Below are positions 44,138 through 55,352 of a DNA stretch of 64,000 nt, piece by piece. The translations under genes and the position numbers were made by a program. Under the pieces are notes generated by a model. That model ran no database searches. It saw nothing but the letters and a program-made list of their open reading frames with translations, and was not told the DNA's origin. The stretch spans positions 317,265,164-317,329,163 of the forward strand of contig NC_085137.1 in the NCBI RefSeq assembly GCF_035046485.1, given 5' to 3'. How positions within the stretch are numbered: position 1 is the first letter of the stretch; every line of letters begins with the position of its first letter. This DNA comes from Aedes albopictus (Eukaryota; Arthropoda; Insecta; Diptera; Culicidae).

Positions 44138-45660
44138 TGGGGTCTTACCTACGCTAAGGGATTTTGCTCTCCCCGCAAATTTGTCATCGGTGACCCTCCT
44201 CATCGCCAGCTGTACTACGAAAGGAGGCCAAGGACTAGGATAATGACGCGTAAAAAGTCTCTACAACATCTGTTTAGACTGCTCTGTAAGAGCCATTACA
44301 CTATTGGGTAATTCTCGCTGAGACCGGCCCACTATTTACACCTTGTCTTCAAAAATGTTTAAGGTACCGATTTTCTGAAAGCCCTCGCCTAAAAAGTAAG
44401 AAAACTGCATTTGGTTACTCAAATTGATGAACCCCCCGTTAGTTAGAGCCACAACAATTTTTGCAGACCCCTCGATTTTGGTCAAATGGTGGCTCACTTA
44501 AACCGTTATAACTCGAAAGTTTCTCCAACAACCACCCCAAAACGAATTGTTGTTGAAAAGAAGAAAGATAGAGCTACTTTTTACAATAATAAAAAGTTGG
44601 GTCGGCCATATTGATTTTGGCCGCCATCTTGGATTTTTATACCAAAACATTTTTTTCACCATGAGGGCAACCACCGATTTTCAAATTTTTTACATCAATT
44701 GAAAGCTGGGACATTTATACATAACATATCAAAAAATTAGATATGTCTTTTTCTTCTTTCAAAAGTTATCTGCCGTTTCGGAAATTAGGCCACGTTTTCT
44801 CCATACATTTCCATGCGCACCGGCAACGACATGCAACAGCATCAGAGTTTACGCCTGCATGTATACACAAAGGCGCGTGCCGCAAAATTTGGCCAAATCG
44901 GAAGTTCGTTTCCGTTTTTTACTGTTTCTCAATGATGCGAGCATTAATTTTATAACTTTTTTAGCGTTTTGAAAAGCTTAAACCTTCAGCTTTCCATTAG
45001 TGGGTTCAGAATTTAAGTTCGTGTTCGTAAACACTGCGAAATAACGCTGCATTTTTGTAAACGGCCGGCACCGGGCCCAGTGCGCAAAAGTGGCATGATT
45101 TACAAAACGGCAGATAACTTTTGAAAGAAGAAAAAGACATCTCTAATTTTTTGATATGTTATGTATAAATGTCCCAGCTTTCAACTGATGCAAAAATTTT
45201 GAAAATCGGTGGTTGCCCTCATGGTGAAAAAAATGTTTTGGTATAAAAATCCAAGATGGCGGCCAAAATCAATATGGCCGACCCGACTTTTTATTATTGT
45301 AAATAGTAGCTCTATCTTTCCTCTTTTCAACAACAATTCGTTTTGAGGTGGTTGAAACTTTCGTGTTATAGCGGTTTAAGTGAGCCACTATTTGACCAAA
45401 ATCGAGGGGTCTGCAAACATTGTTGTGGCTCTAACTAACGGGGGGTCCATCAATTTGAGTAACCAAATGCATTTTTCTTATTTTTTAGGCGAGGGCTTTC
45501 AGAAAATCGGTACCTTAAACATTTTTGAAGACAAGGTGTAAATAGTGGGCCGGTCTCAGCGAGAATTACCCTATTGTCTTGGCTATCACGAGACCTCATC
45601 CCACGGATTCCATAGGCGATCTGACAGGGTCAGTAACCACACTGTTCAAGTCGTAACAGG
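44138..45660 (-). pseudogene. R1-like LINE fragment, split by a fold-back element
   Basis: The complement of 44138-44305 and 45576-45615 matches the LINE at about 26700-26960, including GTGATGGCCAAGACG-type and GGCGATGAGGAG-type blocks. The two parts are contiguous in that copy. Confidence 0.75.
44306..45571. mobile_element. Fold-back element with ~470-bp arms (1.27 kb)
   Basis: Ends GGGTAATTCTCGCTGAGACC and its complement. Arms stay paired past AAACGGCAGATAAC; the unpaired centre is about 44785-45105. TATT flanks both ends (44302-44305, 45572-45575), and the related LINE shows the site uninterrupted. No transposase. Arms about 95% identical by eye. Confidence 0.88.
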
Positions 45661-47348
45661 GTGTAAATAAAGCGAGCATTATTTTATACATAGGGTATCG
45701 GGATGCTTCGTTGGCATAGTCCCCTCGTTCGGCCTATCTTAACGTTAACCAAAAACTCAAACAAACACGCATAACTAGAGATCGGAAAAGTTATGCGCCA
45801 AAGAACTGTAACATTTCGTTTCAATTTTAGCACTTTGGAGCATTAAAATTGAATGAAAATGTCACTTTGTTTAGCTTTTGTAGACGCCATGATTCTTCGG
45901 CTTAGTGGGTAGTCTATACACATGACCATAAATGTCCTGATTCTAGTATATTTCGAATTGACTTTTCGATAACTGAACATTTTATGCGACGATCAAAGAC
46001 GCTATTTTGAACTTGTATATTTGTTTTCGACGAAAAATGACTATTTTACAAATTAAATGTGGGCCGAATATTGAGGGCAATTTTTTCACTATGTACACAA
46101 ATCTTGGCCCATCAGTAAAGTCGCGTCAACAACACCGAAAATGTGACGTCAACAACATTGCTTGCGAATGAACCAGGAAGAACGAACAGGAAGAAAGATT
46201 TTGTGTGCGGAGATTGTAAAAATATAACACAATAATAGGGTTGCGTTGATTTCGTTACAAAATTAAGAAAGAACTTTAGTTAAAGTGAGTAATTCATAGT
46301 TATGAGAAAATTTGGCTCCAAAAATGTAATTTGAATGCAAGATTGGTGAACAAACAGAGATAATACTTCAGCAGAAATATTTAAAAAATGAGTTGGTAAG
46401 TGGTTCTAGTGCATGGAAAGCAATAGGCCAACGTTGTATCCACTAAGGCCAATTTGTGTACCATAGACCAACGTTGCATACCATCGCATCGAATCTTTTC
46501 AACTTAATTAAGTACATTCTTGTATATTTACGTTAGTTTACTTCCAATTGGTGAAACATGCATTGCCTAGAATTTGTAAAAAGGTCAACATATTATTTCT
46601 AGTGCTATTAATTCATGAGTTATGGTCAAAATTGTCAAGGCGACTTGCAAATTAGGCCAAGGAATGGTACATATACCCTATGTACAATTGTAAGATCCCA
46701 ATATAGTTGCGTTGTAGCAAACTTCAAATTAGTTTTATTGAGGCCCTTGACTACTTCAACTCAAGTTTGATTGTATATAAATAGCAACGATTGCTTTATT
46801 TCACCCTATTTATTCATGCATTACTGTTTGAGCAGCATGGGGGCCTTATTGCTTGCCCTTATCTCAGATTTCAGCATGACTTCTTAGTTCATGCTCGCTG
46901 CATCCGCCGCCTAGACCGTAGGCAGCCGCAGCGCAGGTCCACGAAAGCACCGCTACTAGCTCATCTCCGTTTAACCCTTTCCTTCCCACGACTTTGAACG
47001 ACTATATCTATGCTAGAAGAGTTTCCGAAAAAAAGTGCTTGAACAAAAGTTATTGTAAATTGCCTAAATTTTTCGAAATCAATGAAAACAATTTTGGTTG
47101 TAAATCAATAAGTTTTTGATTGTTTATCAATAGTTCCACTATTAAAACAAGTAGTTAATAGTTGGATCAACCTTATGAGGTTACAACCATATATTTAAAA
47201 TTATTGCATCATATTCATCTTATTCTATTTGTCCCGAGTTCGCCGAAAATCGATGGTGCTCTAGAGCAACCATGGGAAGTAGAGGGTTAAACCGAGTATA
47301 GGTTTCCCTAATCTACGGGGCTTGGCCTTGGTCTAACTGCCTCTTCCT
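45661..47348. other. Unassigned intronic sequence
   Basis: AT-rich. Short frames near 46791 and elsewhere have no domain-like content. Confidence 0.4.
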
Positions 47349-47583
47349 CTACTCGTTACCTGGCTGTTGTTGCTGTTGATTCTGCAGAACGTACTGCTTT
47401 AACGTCCACGCCTCGTGACCGTAGAAAGCAACCGGAAGAATCAGCGTCTTGTATAGAGCGAATTTCGTTTGCGTTTGCAAGTTACAGGACCTAAACTGGT
47501 TATGTAATTCGTGAAAGGCCTTATTCGCAGCTGCAATACACACTTTTACTTCACGGGAAACTTCATTGTCACATGTCACAAGT

Positions 47584-47867
47584 CTTCTTCTTCTTCTTCT
47601 TCTTGGCGTAACGTCCTCACTGGGACAAAGCCTGCTTCTCAGCTTAGTGTTCTATGAGCACTTCCACAGTTATTAACTGAGAGCTTCCTCTGCCAATGAC
47701 CATTTTGCATGTGTATATCGTGTGGCAGGCACGAAGATACTCTATGCCCAAGGAAGTCAAGGAAATTTCCTTTACGAAAAGATCCTGGACCGACCGGGAA
47801 TCGAACCCGTCACCCTCAGCATGGTCATGCTGAATACCCGTGCGTTTACCGCCTCGGCTATATGGCC
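47584..47867 (-). mobile_element. tRNA-derived SINE, intact copy 2 (284 bp)
   Basis: Minus strand: A-box region ATATAGCCGAGGCGGTAAAC, B box GGGTTCGATTCCC, body, then a (GAA)n-type tail. A 12-bp TSD CATGTCACAAGT flanks it (47572-47583, 47868-47879). Reference for the interrupted copy at 37724-41740. Confidence 0.92.
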
Positions 47868-47931
47868 CATGTCACAAGTGTTCCAAGAAAAACAAGTTCA
47901 ACAATATCAAACACCTCCCCACCCAACTAAC

Positions 47932-49496
47932 AATTGCAAGTCACAAACAAGCAAGCTTGCTGAATTGTTGCTTAATAATGGTAATGATAGCTGAACTATA
48001 ATTATGCTCTACACATTACTGTTTAAATGATTTTTCAATTGAGAAAGTAGTCAATGTTCGACTTTCCTCATCGGTATCAACTATGATAAATTAAAACACT
48101 TTTCAAACGTTTAACAAGAAATTTATTCGGCAAGCATTGATTCCTTAACAAAGGAGTTTAACAAAACATTTGTCTGCATCTTATTACGCTGATGTATCGA
48201 TAAGCATATGCTCCTGAACAATGTGCTTTTCACTTGTCAAATAAACGCCTTCAGCCCGTCATAGTTTGACTAGGAACTTTGTTCGGATTATGGGATAAAT
48301 CATGGCTAAAACTGTTTAGACAAACAAGTTATTAATGAACTAATACTTCAAACGAATCACATAAAATAAAACAGAATAGAATTATGTTGTTTAACATTGA
48401 GTGTCAAAAGACGTAATCACCGTAAAAATGAGGCTTGTAACAAGATATTTTGTACCTTGATTATTATACTTTTCATCTTCCGTAGCAGTTCGATTGTAGG
48501 AGACACTTGGATCGATGCATTTGACACTGCAGTGCTGTCGTGTTTACTGAATATTGTTCCCGCAGTCACCTAGATAAGCAAACAGCATTCAGAAATCGAC
48601 ACATTTCAAGTATCCCTAAACATCCATATGCACTATTTATTGAACATAACATCAAGATTCCATGACAAAAGCATAAATAAAAAAAATTGCTTAACGAATC
48701 TTCGACTGAGCATGAGAAGATAACCTGAACAGATGCTCTGAATGCACCATGTCCAAGACCATACCGCACCACATATTGTCATACATTTTTAAAGATCGAT
48801 ATTTAATAATAAAAATATAAACATATTCATATCGCAATTAGTACATCTGGAAACAATATCTTCAATAAGGACCAACACTTTTTGACCGCATTCGATACAA
48901 GTTTTCTCACCGTGCGATAAAAATACTGACAGCGAAATCAGAATGGAAAACACGTGTTTTGGGCTGAACAGCTGTTGAAGTATAAGGCGTTGTTCAGTTG
49001 ATTACCACGTGCTGTGCTAATTCACCACTGCTGAACACAAGTTCAGGAGTGACCATTATTGAGTTATGGGAAGATTATGTTTTGCTTTGGGTGCTGCATC
49101 TCACCATCTCTAGGATGGCGCAGATAGGAAGGCATGCGGCTGGCAATCGACAGGTCTCGAGTTCTAATCCGGATTTATATGTAATTGTTATTTCATAATA
49201 GGTGTTCTCATAATAATAATAATAATTACTCTCGTGAGAGTTCAAAATTTTTGCATTTTATTTATTTTCAGTCATTTTTGCCAAAGCTGAATAACAACTT
49301 TCCTGTACATTTGTAAAACGTTTTGAAGAACAAAAAATTAAGTTGGTGCACAACATGATGCTTTATAACTTCTCCAAATTTGTGTGAACAAAACCCGAAC
49401 ATAGGTTGTACGTGAAAATAATTTAAATGTTATTCAACATTATGTTGAATTAATTCGTCATAATGGTGTTTTTTAAATGAGTGATTGTTAGTTGGG
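47932..49496 (+). mobile_element. TIR element with CCCAACTAAC ends, uninterrupted (1565 bp)
   Basis: Same family as 11784-15500. Ends CCCAACTAACAATTGCA and GATTGTTAGTTGGG. Restoring the host LINE frame implies a 2-bp TSD (TG on the LINE strand). The region 49105-49175 has a tRNA-like pattern (GGCGCAGATAGGAAGGC, then GAGTTCTAATCC). Confidence 0.88.
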
Positions 49497-49696
49497 CATC
49501 CATCACTACCTCAGCACTATCACCACTAGGTCTGCCTCTGTCTCTACCCGCTATCATGTACTTCGTCTTGGTACACTGATAGACAGCTTGCGGTAGTGAC
49601 GAGCACACAAATGTTTTCAAATTTACCATGGCAAAACGTGATCATCGACCAACAAACGCTTCTTGTGTGCGTTTTGTTTCCTTACTGATCAACCGG

Positions 49697-49767
49697 TTCG
49701 ATAGCCGAGTGGTAGCGTGCGAGCCTGGTGATCTCAAGGTTCTTGGTTCGAATCCGGCTGCCAACAG
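49697..49767 (+). repeat. tRNA-like segment (SINE head or tRNA relic)
   Basis: TAGCCGAGTGGTAGCG and TTGGTTCGAATCCGGC match A and B boxes at normal spacing, but anticodon and acceptor stems do not close convincingly. Confidence 0.45.
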
Positions 49768-49954
49768 ACACTTTTTTTAATTGTAAATCGGGTCCATGGT
49801 AGAATTGAAAACATAAATCTGTTGAGATGAAACGAAAATCAGTCTGCACAAATCAAGTGGCGTTGTGCATTTAAGTTGACCCTCGGAATAGTAATTTCAA
49901 CTGCAAGCCGCCTTTCAGTGTATAGTTAATCGTCAAGCCTATCCTCGCGTACTT

Positions 49955-50640
49955 CCCTGAAGACCTACCCAAAACAGTCAAATTCTGGCGGATTATGTGA
50001 AAATTCAGGCTTGGAAACTGTACGACGATGTTTTGAGCAAAAATTACATGTGCATAATCATGGATGATGGCACGTATGTCAAATTGGACTACAAGGCACT
50101 TCCAGGGGCACAGTTTTTCACTATGAAGCGTGGCACGGATGTTCCGAATTAGGAGAAATCGATTTTTTGCGAAAAAAAATGGGAAAATGTGTTGTTTTGG
50201 TAAGCAATTTGTCAATGTGGTATGAAATCATCTCCTTTCTTTACCGTCCCAAGTATGAACGTCGAAATTTACCAGAAGGAATGTCTCCAGAAACTTATTG
50301 TGCCGCTCATCTGAAGCACAAAGGTCCTACATTATTTTGGCCGGATTTGGCATCCTGCCACTATGCGCGTGCAACCTTTGACTGGTATGAAGAAAACAAT
50401 GCAAATAAAGCCCATTGAGAAATAGTTAACTTTGATGAAAAGGAAACTACGGAAAAGGATAGAGGAGCAGAGGACGTCACCAAATTCAAGAAAAACTGGG
50501 TCAACCAAGGCAAAACCATCGTCGGGACGGTTGTCCAAAACCTTATGAAGAACACCAAGAAAAAGTGCGAGAGGTGGCGGTGCGATAACTGCAAATTTGT
50601 TGCACTTACCGGACTTGCAGTGTATATAAAAATGCAGTGG
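49955..50640 (+). pseudogene. Tc1/mariner-type transposase remnant
   Basis: Decayed frames spell IIMDDGTYVKLDYKALPGAQ (first catalytic Asp, ~50055), then WPDLASCHYARATFDWYEEN (second catalytic Asp, ~50345), then PIEK (~50410), the usual site of the third acidic residue. About 20 codons between the last two are missing. A basic end with FKKNWVNQGKTIVGTVVQNL and MKNTKKKCER follows. Multiple stops and frameshifts make it non-functional. Ends not identified. Confidence 0.8.
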
Positions 50641-51821
50641 CATACGTGGGACCGCGCATAACTTCCCGGATAAAAACTAACCATAGGGTATTTGATGAAA
50701 ACCATTCCTGTACCATACAGTGTACCAGCTACAATATAGTGTATTGTAATGGAATGGTTCGCTAGAAGCTTTGCACATTGGTAGCTACTATACATTTACA
50801 TCCGATCTTTATGTAACAATATATTATACTGTTTTTCTTACGTTTGAACCATTCACTATTCCGAAACAATATTTTTCCGTGCATTTTTAGTTATTTATTT
50901 TAGTTTATGATTTTTTTCGTGCTTTGTTTTGTTGATGTTCGTGACTTTTTTATTGCAAAGGAAATGAAAAAGAAAAAAGTGAATAAGTTGAAACAATAAG
51001 TCAATAAAATGTTTAAATAAAGTGATAAACCAGGTGTCCTAAGGACTGCATATCCAAGAGATATGGTGGGCTAGGTATGTAGAGTGCGATGAGAGGAATA
51101 CGAATGTAGGTCAACCCGGAAAGACGCAGGCCAGATTACCGTAAATCAGTGGATGAGTTCAACACTATTCTTTCTCCTCTTCTCTCATGTGAAATTGCCT
51201 TGTACAACAACCGAATTAAATGAGATTTATCTTTGACATTTTTAACATAAGGACTGGACTGGACACTGAAACGACTTCTGATATAAGTTCGTTTTCGCTT
51301 TTTAACCTAACTTATAGTTGAATCGAACTTGACAGTTTTCTCATGAGTTGTTATGTACATATTTCATAGTTCAGTCAAACTGGAGCCTCAATATTGCAAT
51401 AACGGTTAAGCACGCTGTAATGATACTTATGTACCTCGTCACTCACTTCATGCAACAACATTAGTGGTCTAATAACACTTAGCGCGCTAGGCATAGTTCC
51501 ATCATGCCGCTCAAAGTGTTGCCACAAATAATGCTTAGTTTGCAAAACCCAGTTATCTGGCTGGTGGGACATGGGAGCCTAAGCGTCAACTGTTAATGTA
51601 ATCAGAGGCTACTCAGACTTAGACGAGTTTAGGTAAGTTTGGCTAGAACTGCCATTATCGAAGGAACATGACGAGATAATATAACATTATATGGTTTATC
51701 TAATGTAAAACAATACAACATAACAAAAGAGAACCATTCCAAAACCATGATTAAATTTATAACCAGTAGGGAAATTACAATTAAAAACAATATATTTACG
51801 GTACATTTAATTGTTTGAAAC

Positions 51822-52043
51822 TATAGATAGTAGAGTAAACATAGATCCGTGATGATGAATCCGTTGTATCCAAACGAACTGTCAAAATCTGTATCCAAAC
51901 GAGCATGACGTCATGATTCCAACAACACCGATGGAACGAATGACGTCATATTCAGCCGCCGCACTCTTGAAAAATACTATTCACACGCTTGAAACATTTT
52001 ACTCGGCGATGTCCGCGTATCTATGTTTACTCTACTATCTATA
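51822..52043. mobile_element. MITE with perfect 25-bp TIRs (222 bp)
   Basis: TATAGATAGTAGAGTAAACA at the left and its exact complement at the right (25 bp in all). The interior holds GTATCCAAACGA twice and TGACGTCAT twice. Confidence 0.8.
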
Positions 52044-52598
52044 TTTGAAACCATACGTGTACCATACAATGTATGGTATATTAAAGCTCACATATTAGTA
52101 TTTCGAACAATTCATTTACAATAAAATGTATGGTTTTGTAAAAAAATATATATGGAGAAATTTTTTTTATATTGTTACGATACTTACAATTCACTGTATG
52201 GGTGTCTACATTACATCTTATTGTTTTTGTATTTTTTATTTTTACAGTGTTGTTTATTGTAACAAAATGGTTCTAAATAGTACTGTTACAATACAACATT
52301 CGGTTTTTCTACTGTATTTTTTATTCGGGTTGCGAACGGATGGTCCGATTTGGGTCATCTGAGTTTTGTTCTGTTAGTTTTCACCCAAGGAAGGTTTATG
52401 AGGCAAAAAAACACGGAAAAAAAATGAGATTTTTTGAAAATTGGGTTTTTATACATTTTGAACGGGGACTTGGACTTGGCTAGGAACGTCAAAAAACGCA
52501 GTAGGCAAGACGAAAGTTTGCTGGGGACAGCTAGTTAAATATACAATGATGTCATGGGCTCTTCTGATGGTCAATAAACAATGTAATTGAATTTGATT

Positions 52599-52720
52599 TA
52601 CAAAATAAATAAAACATTTTCAAGTACATCAATTTTCAGGTGTACTCATATTTAACGATAATTTAATTTACAAAATAAATAAAACATTTTCAAGTACAGC
52701 AATTTTCAGGTGTACTCATA
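52599..52720 (+). repeat. Tandem duplication, ~70-bp unit
   Basis: TTTACAAAATAAATAAAAC followed by TTCAAGTACA and TTTTCAGGTGTACTCATA occurs twice with one or two changes, and a third partial start follows. Confidence 0.85.
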
Positions 52721-53427
52721 ACACAAGTTTACAAAATAAAACGAAAGTCGTGAACTTCTGTCAACGACCAAAATTTTTGAAGCACAATTTAGTGCTGATT
52801 TCGAAACCGACCTTCAAAAAAATTAATGTAGAACAGTTTTTGAGTTTTACCTCAATATCGAGTTTTATAACTTTTCAAAATATGTAATTTACTAAAATTC
52901 AAATATATTGCGTTTTGGTGAACCAATTTTTAATCCTTTTCCATAAATTAAAAGCTGAATACAATACCATTCGATCATCTGAATACAGGTTTTGCGTCAG
53001 ATTGATGAAATTCAAGATATTGGCGAGTTTTGGGGACAATCTTCTTAAATTTTAGCAAAATTCCCAAATTTTTTTAAAGAAATGTATTTTTTTAATAAGA
53101 AAAAAACAGCTTAAAAATTCTTTCTCGACGTTTATTTGACATATCATATGTAGGCGAGTTACAGTAAAAATTTCAGCTCAATCGGAGCATTGATTACAAA
53201 GAATGAGATGTTTGAAGTGAGCGACTTTGCTTAAATATAGAACAAAAATCGATTTCAAATCATCAACGTTGTATGGGAAGTCGAAAAATTTTCCGCTCTA
53301 CTGTATTTTTTTTCCTTCGCGTTTTCGAATTCAGGGCATGATTCTACACCAAAAATGATCATCAGCTTACCGAGTTCAAAAATGCTGTAAACTAGTGTAA
53401 TTAACGATACAGTCCTTACTTATGATC

Positions 53428-54249
53428 GGGTACATACATTAGTATGGGACATGCTTGTATGGAAAAAATAAATCCTCGCTCCAGTCGACTTTTTAGATCC
53501 CATTTAGGTCCCATATGAACTGTACAAAATTTCAGCACAATCGGTGAAACTATAATTTAGCGCAAGCGGTTTGAAGTTTGCATAGGATTTACTATGGGAA
53601 AAGTTACACTTTCAAACAAAAAATCCCAGAGTTCGCCCATTGTCTCCTTAATTCAAATCGATCAACGCTTCTTGTAGAAAATTCATTTATGAAACTTTCC
53701 TTCGAAGACCGTAAAACGATTGGATGCTTGTGGAAAAAGTTATTGATTTATTACTGATTAGTGATCCAACGAACGGCTTTTTGTTTTGTTTTATCAGCAG
53801 CACTGCTGCTGCCGTTGTTGCATGGGGTGGCGGGAGGCATCACCACCCCCAGAGACAGCAGCAGTCAAGGCAGCAGCTACAGTGCTGCCAATAAAACAAA
53901 ACAAAAAGCCGTTCGTTGGATCACTAATCGGTAATAAATCAATAACTTTTGGCACAAGCATCCAATCGTTTTGCGGTCTTCGAAGGAGAGTTTTATTATT
54001 GATTTTTCTACAAGAAGCGTTGATCGATTTGAATAAATGAGACAATGGGCGACCTCTGGGATTTTTTTGTTTGAAAGTTTAACTTTTCCCATAGTAAATC
54101 CTATGCAAACTTTGAACCGCTTGCGCTAAATTATAGTTTCACCGATTGCACTGAAATTTTGCACAGTTCACATGGGACCTAAATGGGATCTAAAAAGTCG
54201 ACTGGAGTGAGGATTTGATGTTTGTCCCATACTAATATACATGTATCCC
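53428..54249. mobile_element. Fold-back element with ~380-bp arms (0.82 kb)
   Basis: GGGTACATACATTAGTATGG and CCATACTAATATACATGTAT are near the ends. Arms pair almost throughout; the centre (~53820-53870) is a CAGCAGCA-rich stem. It ends 90 bp upstream of terminal exon C. Confidence 0.85.
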
Positions 54250-54339
54250 AACTGTTGTTACTCCCTGTCACTTAATTTGCAAATAAAGTTGATCATTTCA
54301 CAAATTGTCCAAATATTACTTTGTACTCGTTGTTCACAG

Positions 54340-55010
54340 GCCGTACGCCCGCGCCTTTCGATGTTTCGAAAAGCGCCCAACATACGCTTTTGCAACCGGA
54401 ACGAATGCAACTAACGGAGCAAGTTTTCGAGCGCTACGCCAACGATGTGCTTGGCGCCCAAATCTCGTGCATCGTGCGACATTCTACAGAAGACCTTATG
54501 GTGCAGTATGCTTCGGTTGATGATCGCAATAAGGTCATCCGGAGCTGCCAGATCGCTTTGCCAGGGCCAATCTCCGTCTGCCAGGCGAAACAACGCTTCC
54601 TGGAACAGAACGTCGAGATGGAAATAATGATGTGGATGCGAGAGGATGCAGACTTCATGGACATGCTTCCGCCGGACAACGTTTTGCAAGCATTGTTCAA
54701 CGGACTGGTCCCCGATGTTGACCAGGGCTGGAAAACTCTCGTAAACCTGCCGCCGGTTAAAAAAATGAATATCAAAGCTACCAGTGCTCGTAGATTACAT
54801 CTCATAAAGCGCGTCCGTATTCAGGCTATGCAACGTTTTGGCGTGGTTTGCCAGTTTGAACGCTGTGATCCGGATGACGTACTTCTCAAGCGATCGCAAA
54901 AGAAACAAGCAAAAAAGAACAAGAAAAAGCTAAACCCGGTAAAACGTTTCACAATGCAATTGAGGAGCAACAATGCGGTTGAGAGGGACTCATCCCTCTC
55001 ATCAAACTGA
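54340..55010 (+). CDS. RRM-like protein, alternative terminal exon C
   Basis: The acceptor cgttgttcacag|GCCGTACGCCC gives GRTPAPFDVSKSAQH with the exon 1 G. 223 residues to TGA at 55008-55010; isoform C is 347 residues. It is closest to exon B (shared GAQISCIVRH, DRNKVIRSCQIALPGPIS, KQRFLEQNVEMEIMMW), so B and C arose from a later duplication than A. It has the longest tail: a Lys-rich run (KKQAKKNKKKLNPVKRF) then an unrelated Ser/Asn-rich end. It starts only 90 bp after a long fold-back element. The intron from the shared exon is 34.3 kb. Confidence 0.8.
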
Positions 55011-55205
55011 TCTAGTTACCTTGTTGCTGTAATACTTTGTAATGCAAAAGTTGTTTTACTTTCGAGATAGAATTGAATTCGGTCGGAATGTACAATGCAA
55101 AATGGCGTTAACGAAATTTCAAAGAATTATCTTTTCCGTTTACAAATAACCTTGTAATACATATATCCAACTTTATGGACTCTGAATTCTGAAAGCAATT
55201 GAAAT

Positions 55206-55211
55206 AATAAA
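55206..55211 (+). terminator. Poly(A) signal AATAAA after exon C
   Basis: 196 bp after the stop; a second AATAAA occurs at about 55245. Confidence 0.6.
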
Positions 55212-55352
55212 ATACTTATTCTACAAACCAATCTTGGCTTAAAAATAAAAGAAATATCCCTTATCATATTCTAATTCTCCACAAGAGTTTAGTCTCTCGT
55301 TCTCGTGGGTTTATCGTTTAAGCTTGAAGCATCCGTCAACATTTTTCGATAA

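Larger units (their letters stand above)
47349..49590 (-). pseudogene. LINE reverse transcriptase C-terminal fragment with two insertions
   Basis: Read on the minus strand the pieces give TKYMIAGRDRGRPSGDSAEV (49590-49497), GEVFDIVELVFLGTLVTC (47931-47868) and CDNEVSREVKVCIAAANKAF followed by YKTLILPVAFYGHEAW (47579-47349). The segments are separated by the TIR element at 47932-49496 and the SINE at 47584-47867; both joints restore one frame. Confidence 0.82.
50641..53427. other. Intronic AT-rich sequence with small repeats
   Basis: Contains repeated ACCATAC and ATGGTTnTnTA phrases (50700-50760, 52050-52140) suggesting an old MITE. No gene seen; 52740-53420 is unassigned. Confidence 0.4.

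Noticed and set aside
46791..46997. Short coding sequence
   Set aside because: 68 codons with no conserved pattern and no splice context.
53786..54045. CAGCAG-rich stem as a polyglutamine exon
   Set aside because: It is the hairpin centre of a fold-back element; both strands are equally open.
19703..55010. The nested RRM-like gene as the male-determining factor Nix
   Set aside because: Nix also has an RRM and a long intron, but the motifs here (VYLGNF, CYDFLVYF, Cys-rich) and the conserved C-terminal exons do not fit a Tra2-like RRM as I know it. There are also three terminal exons.
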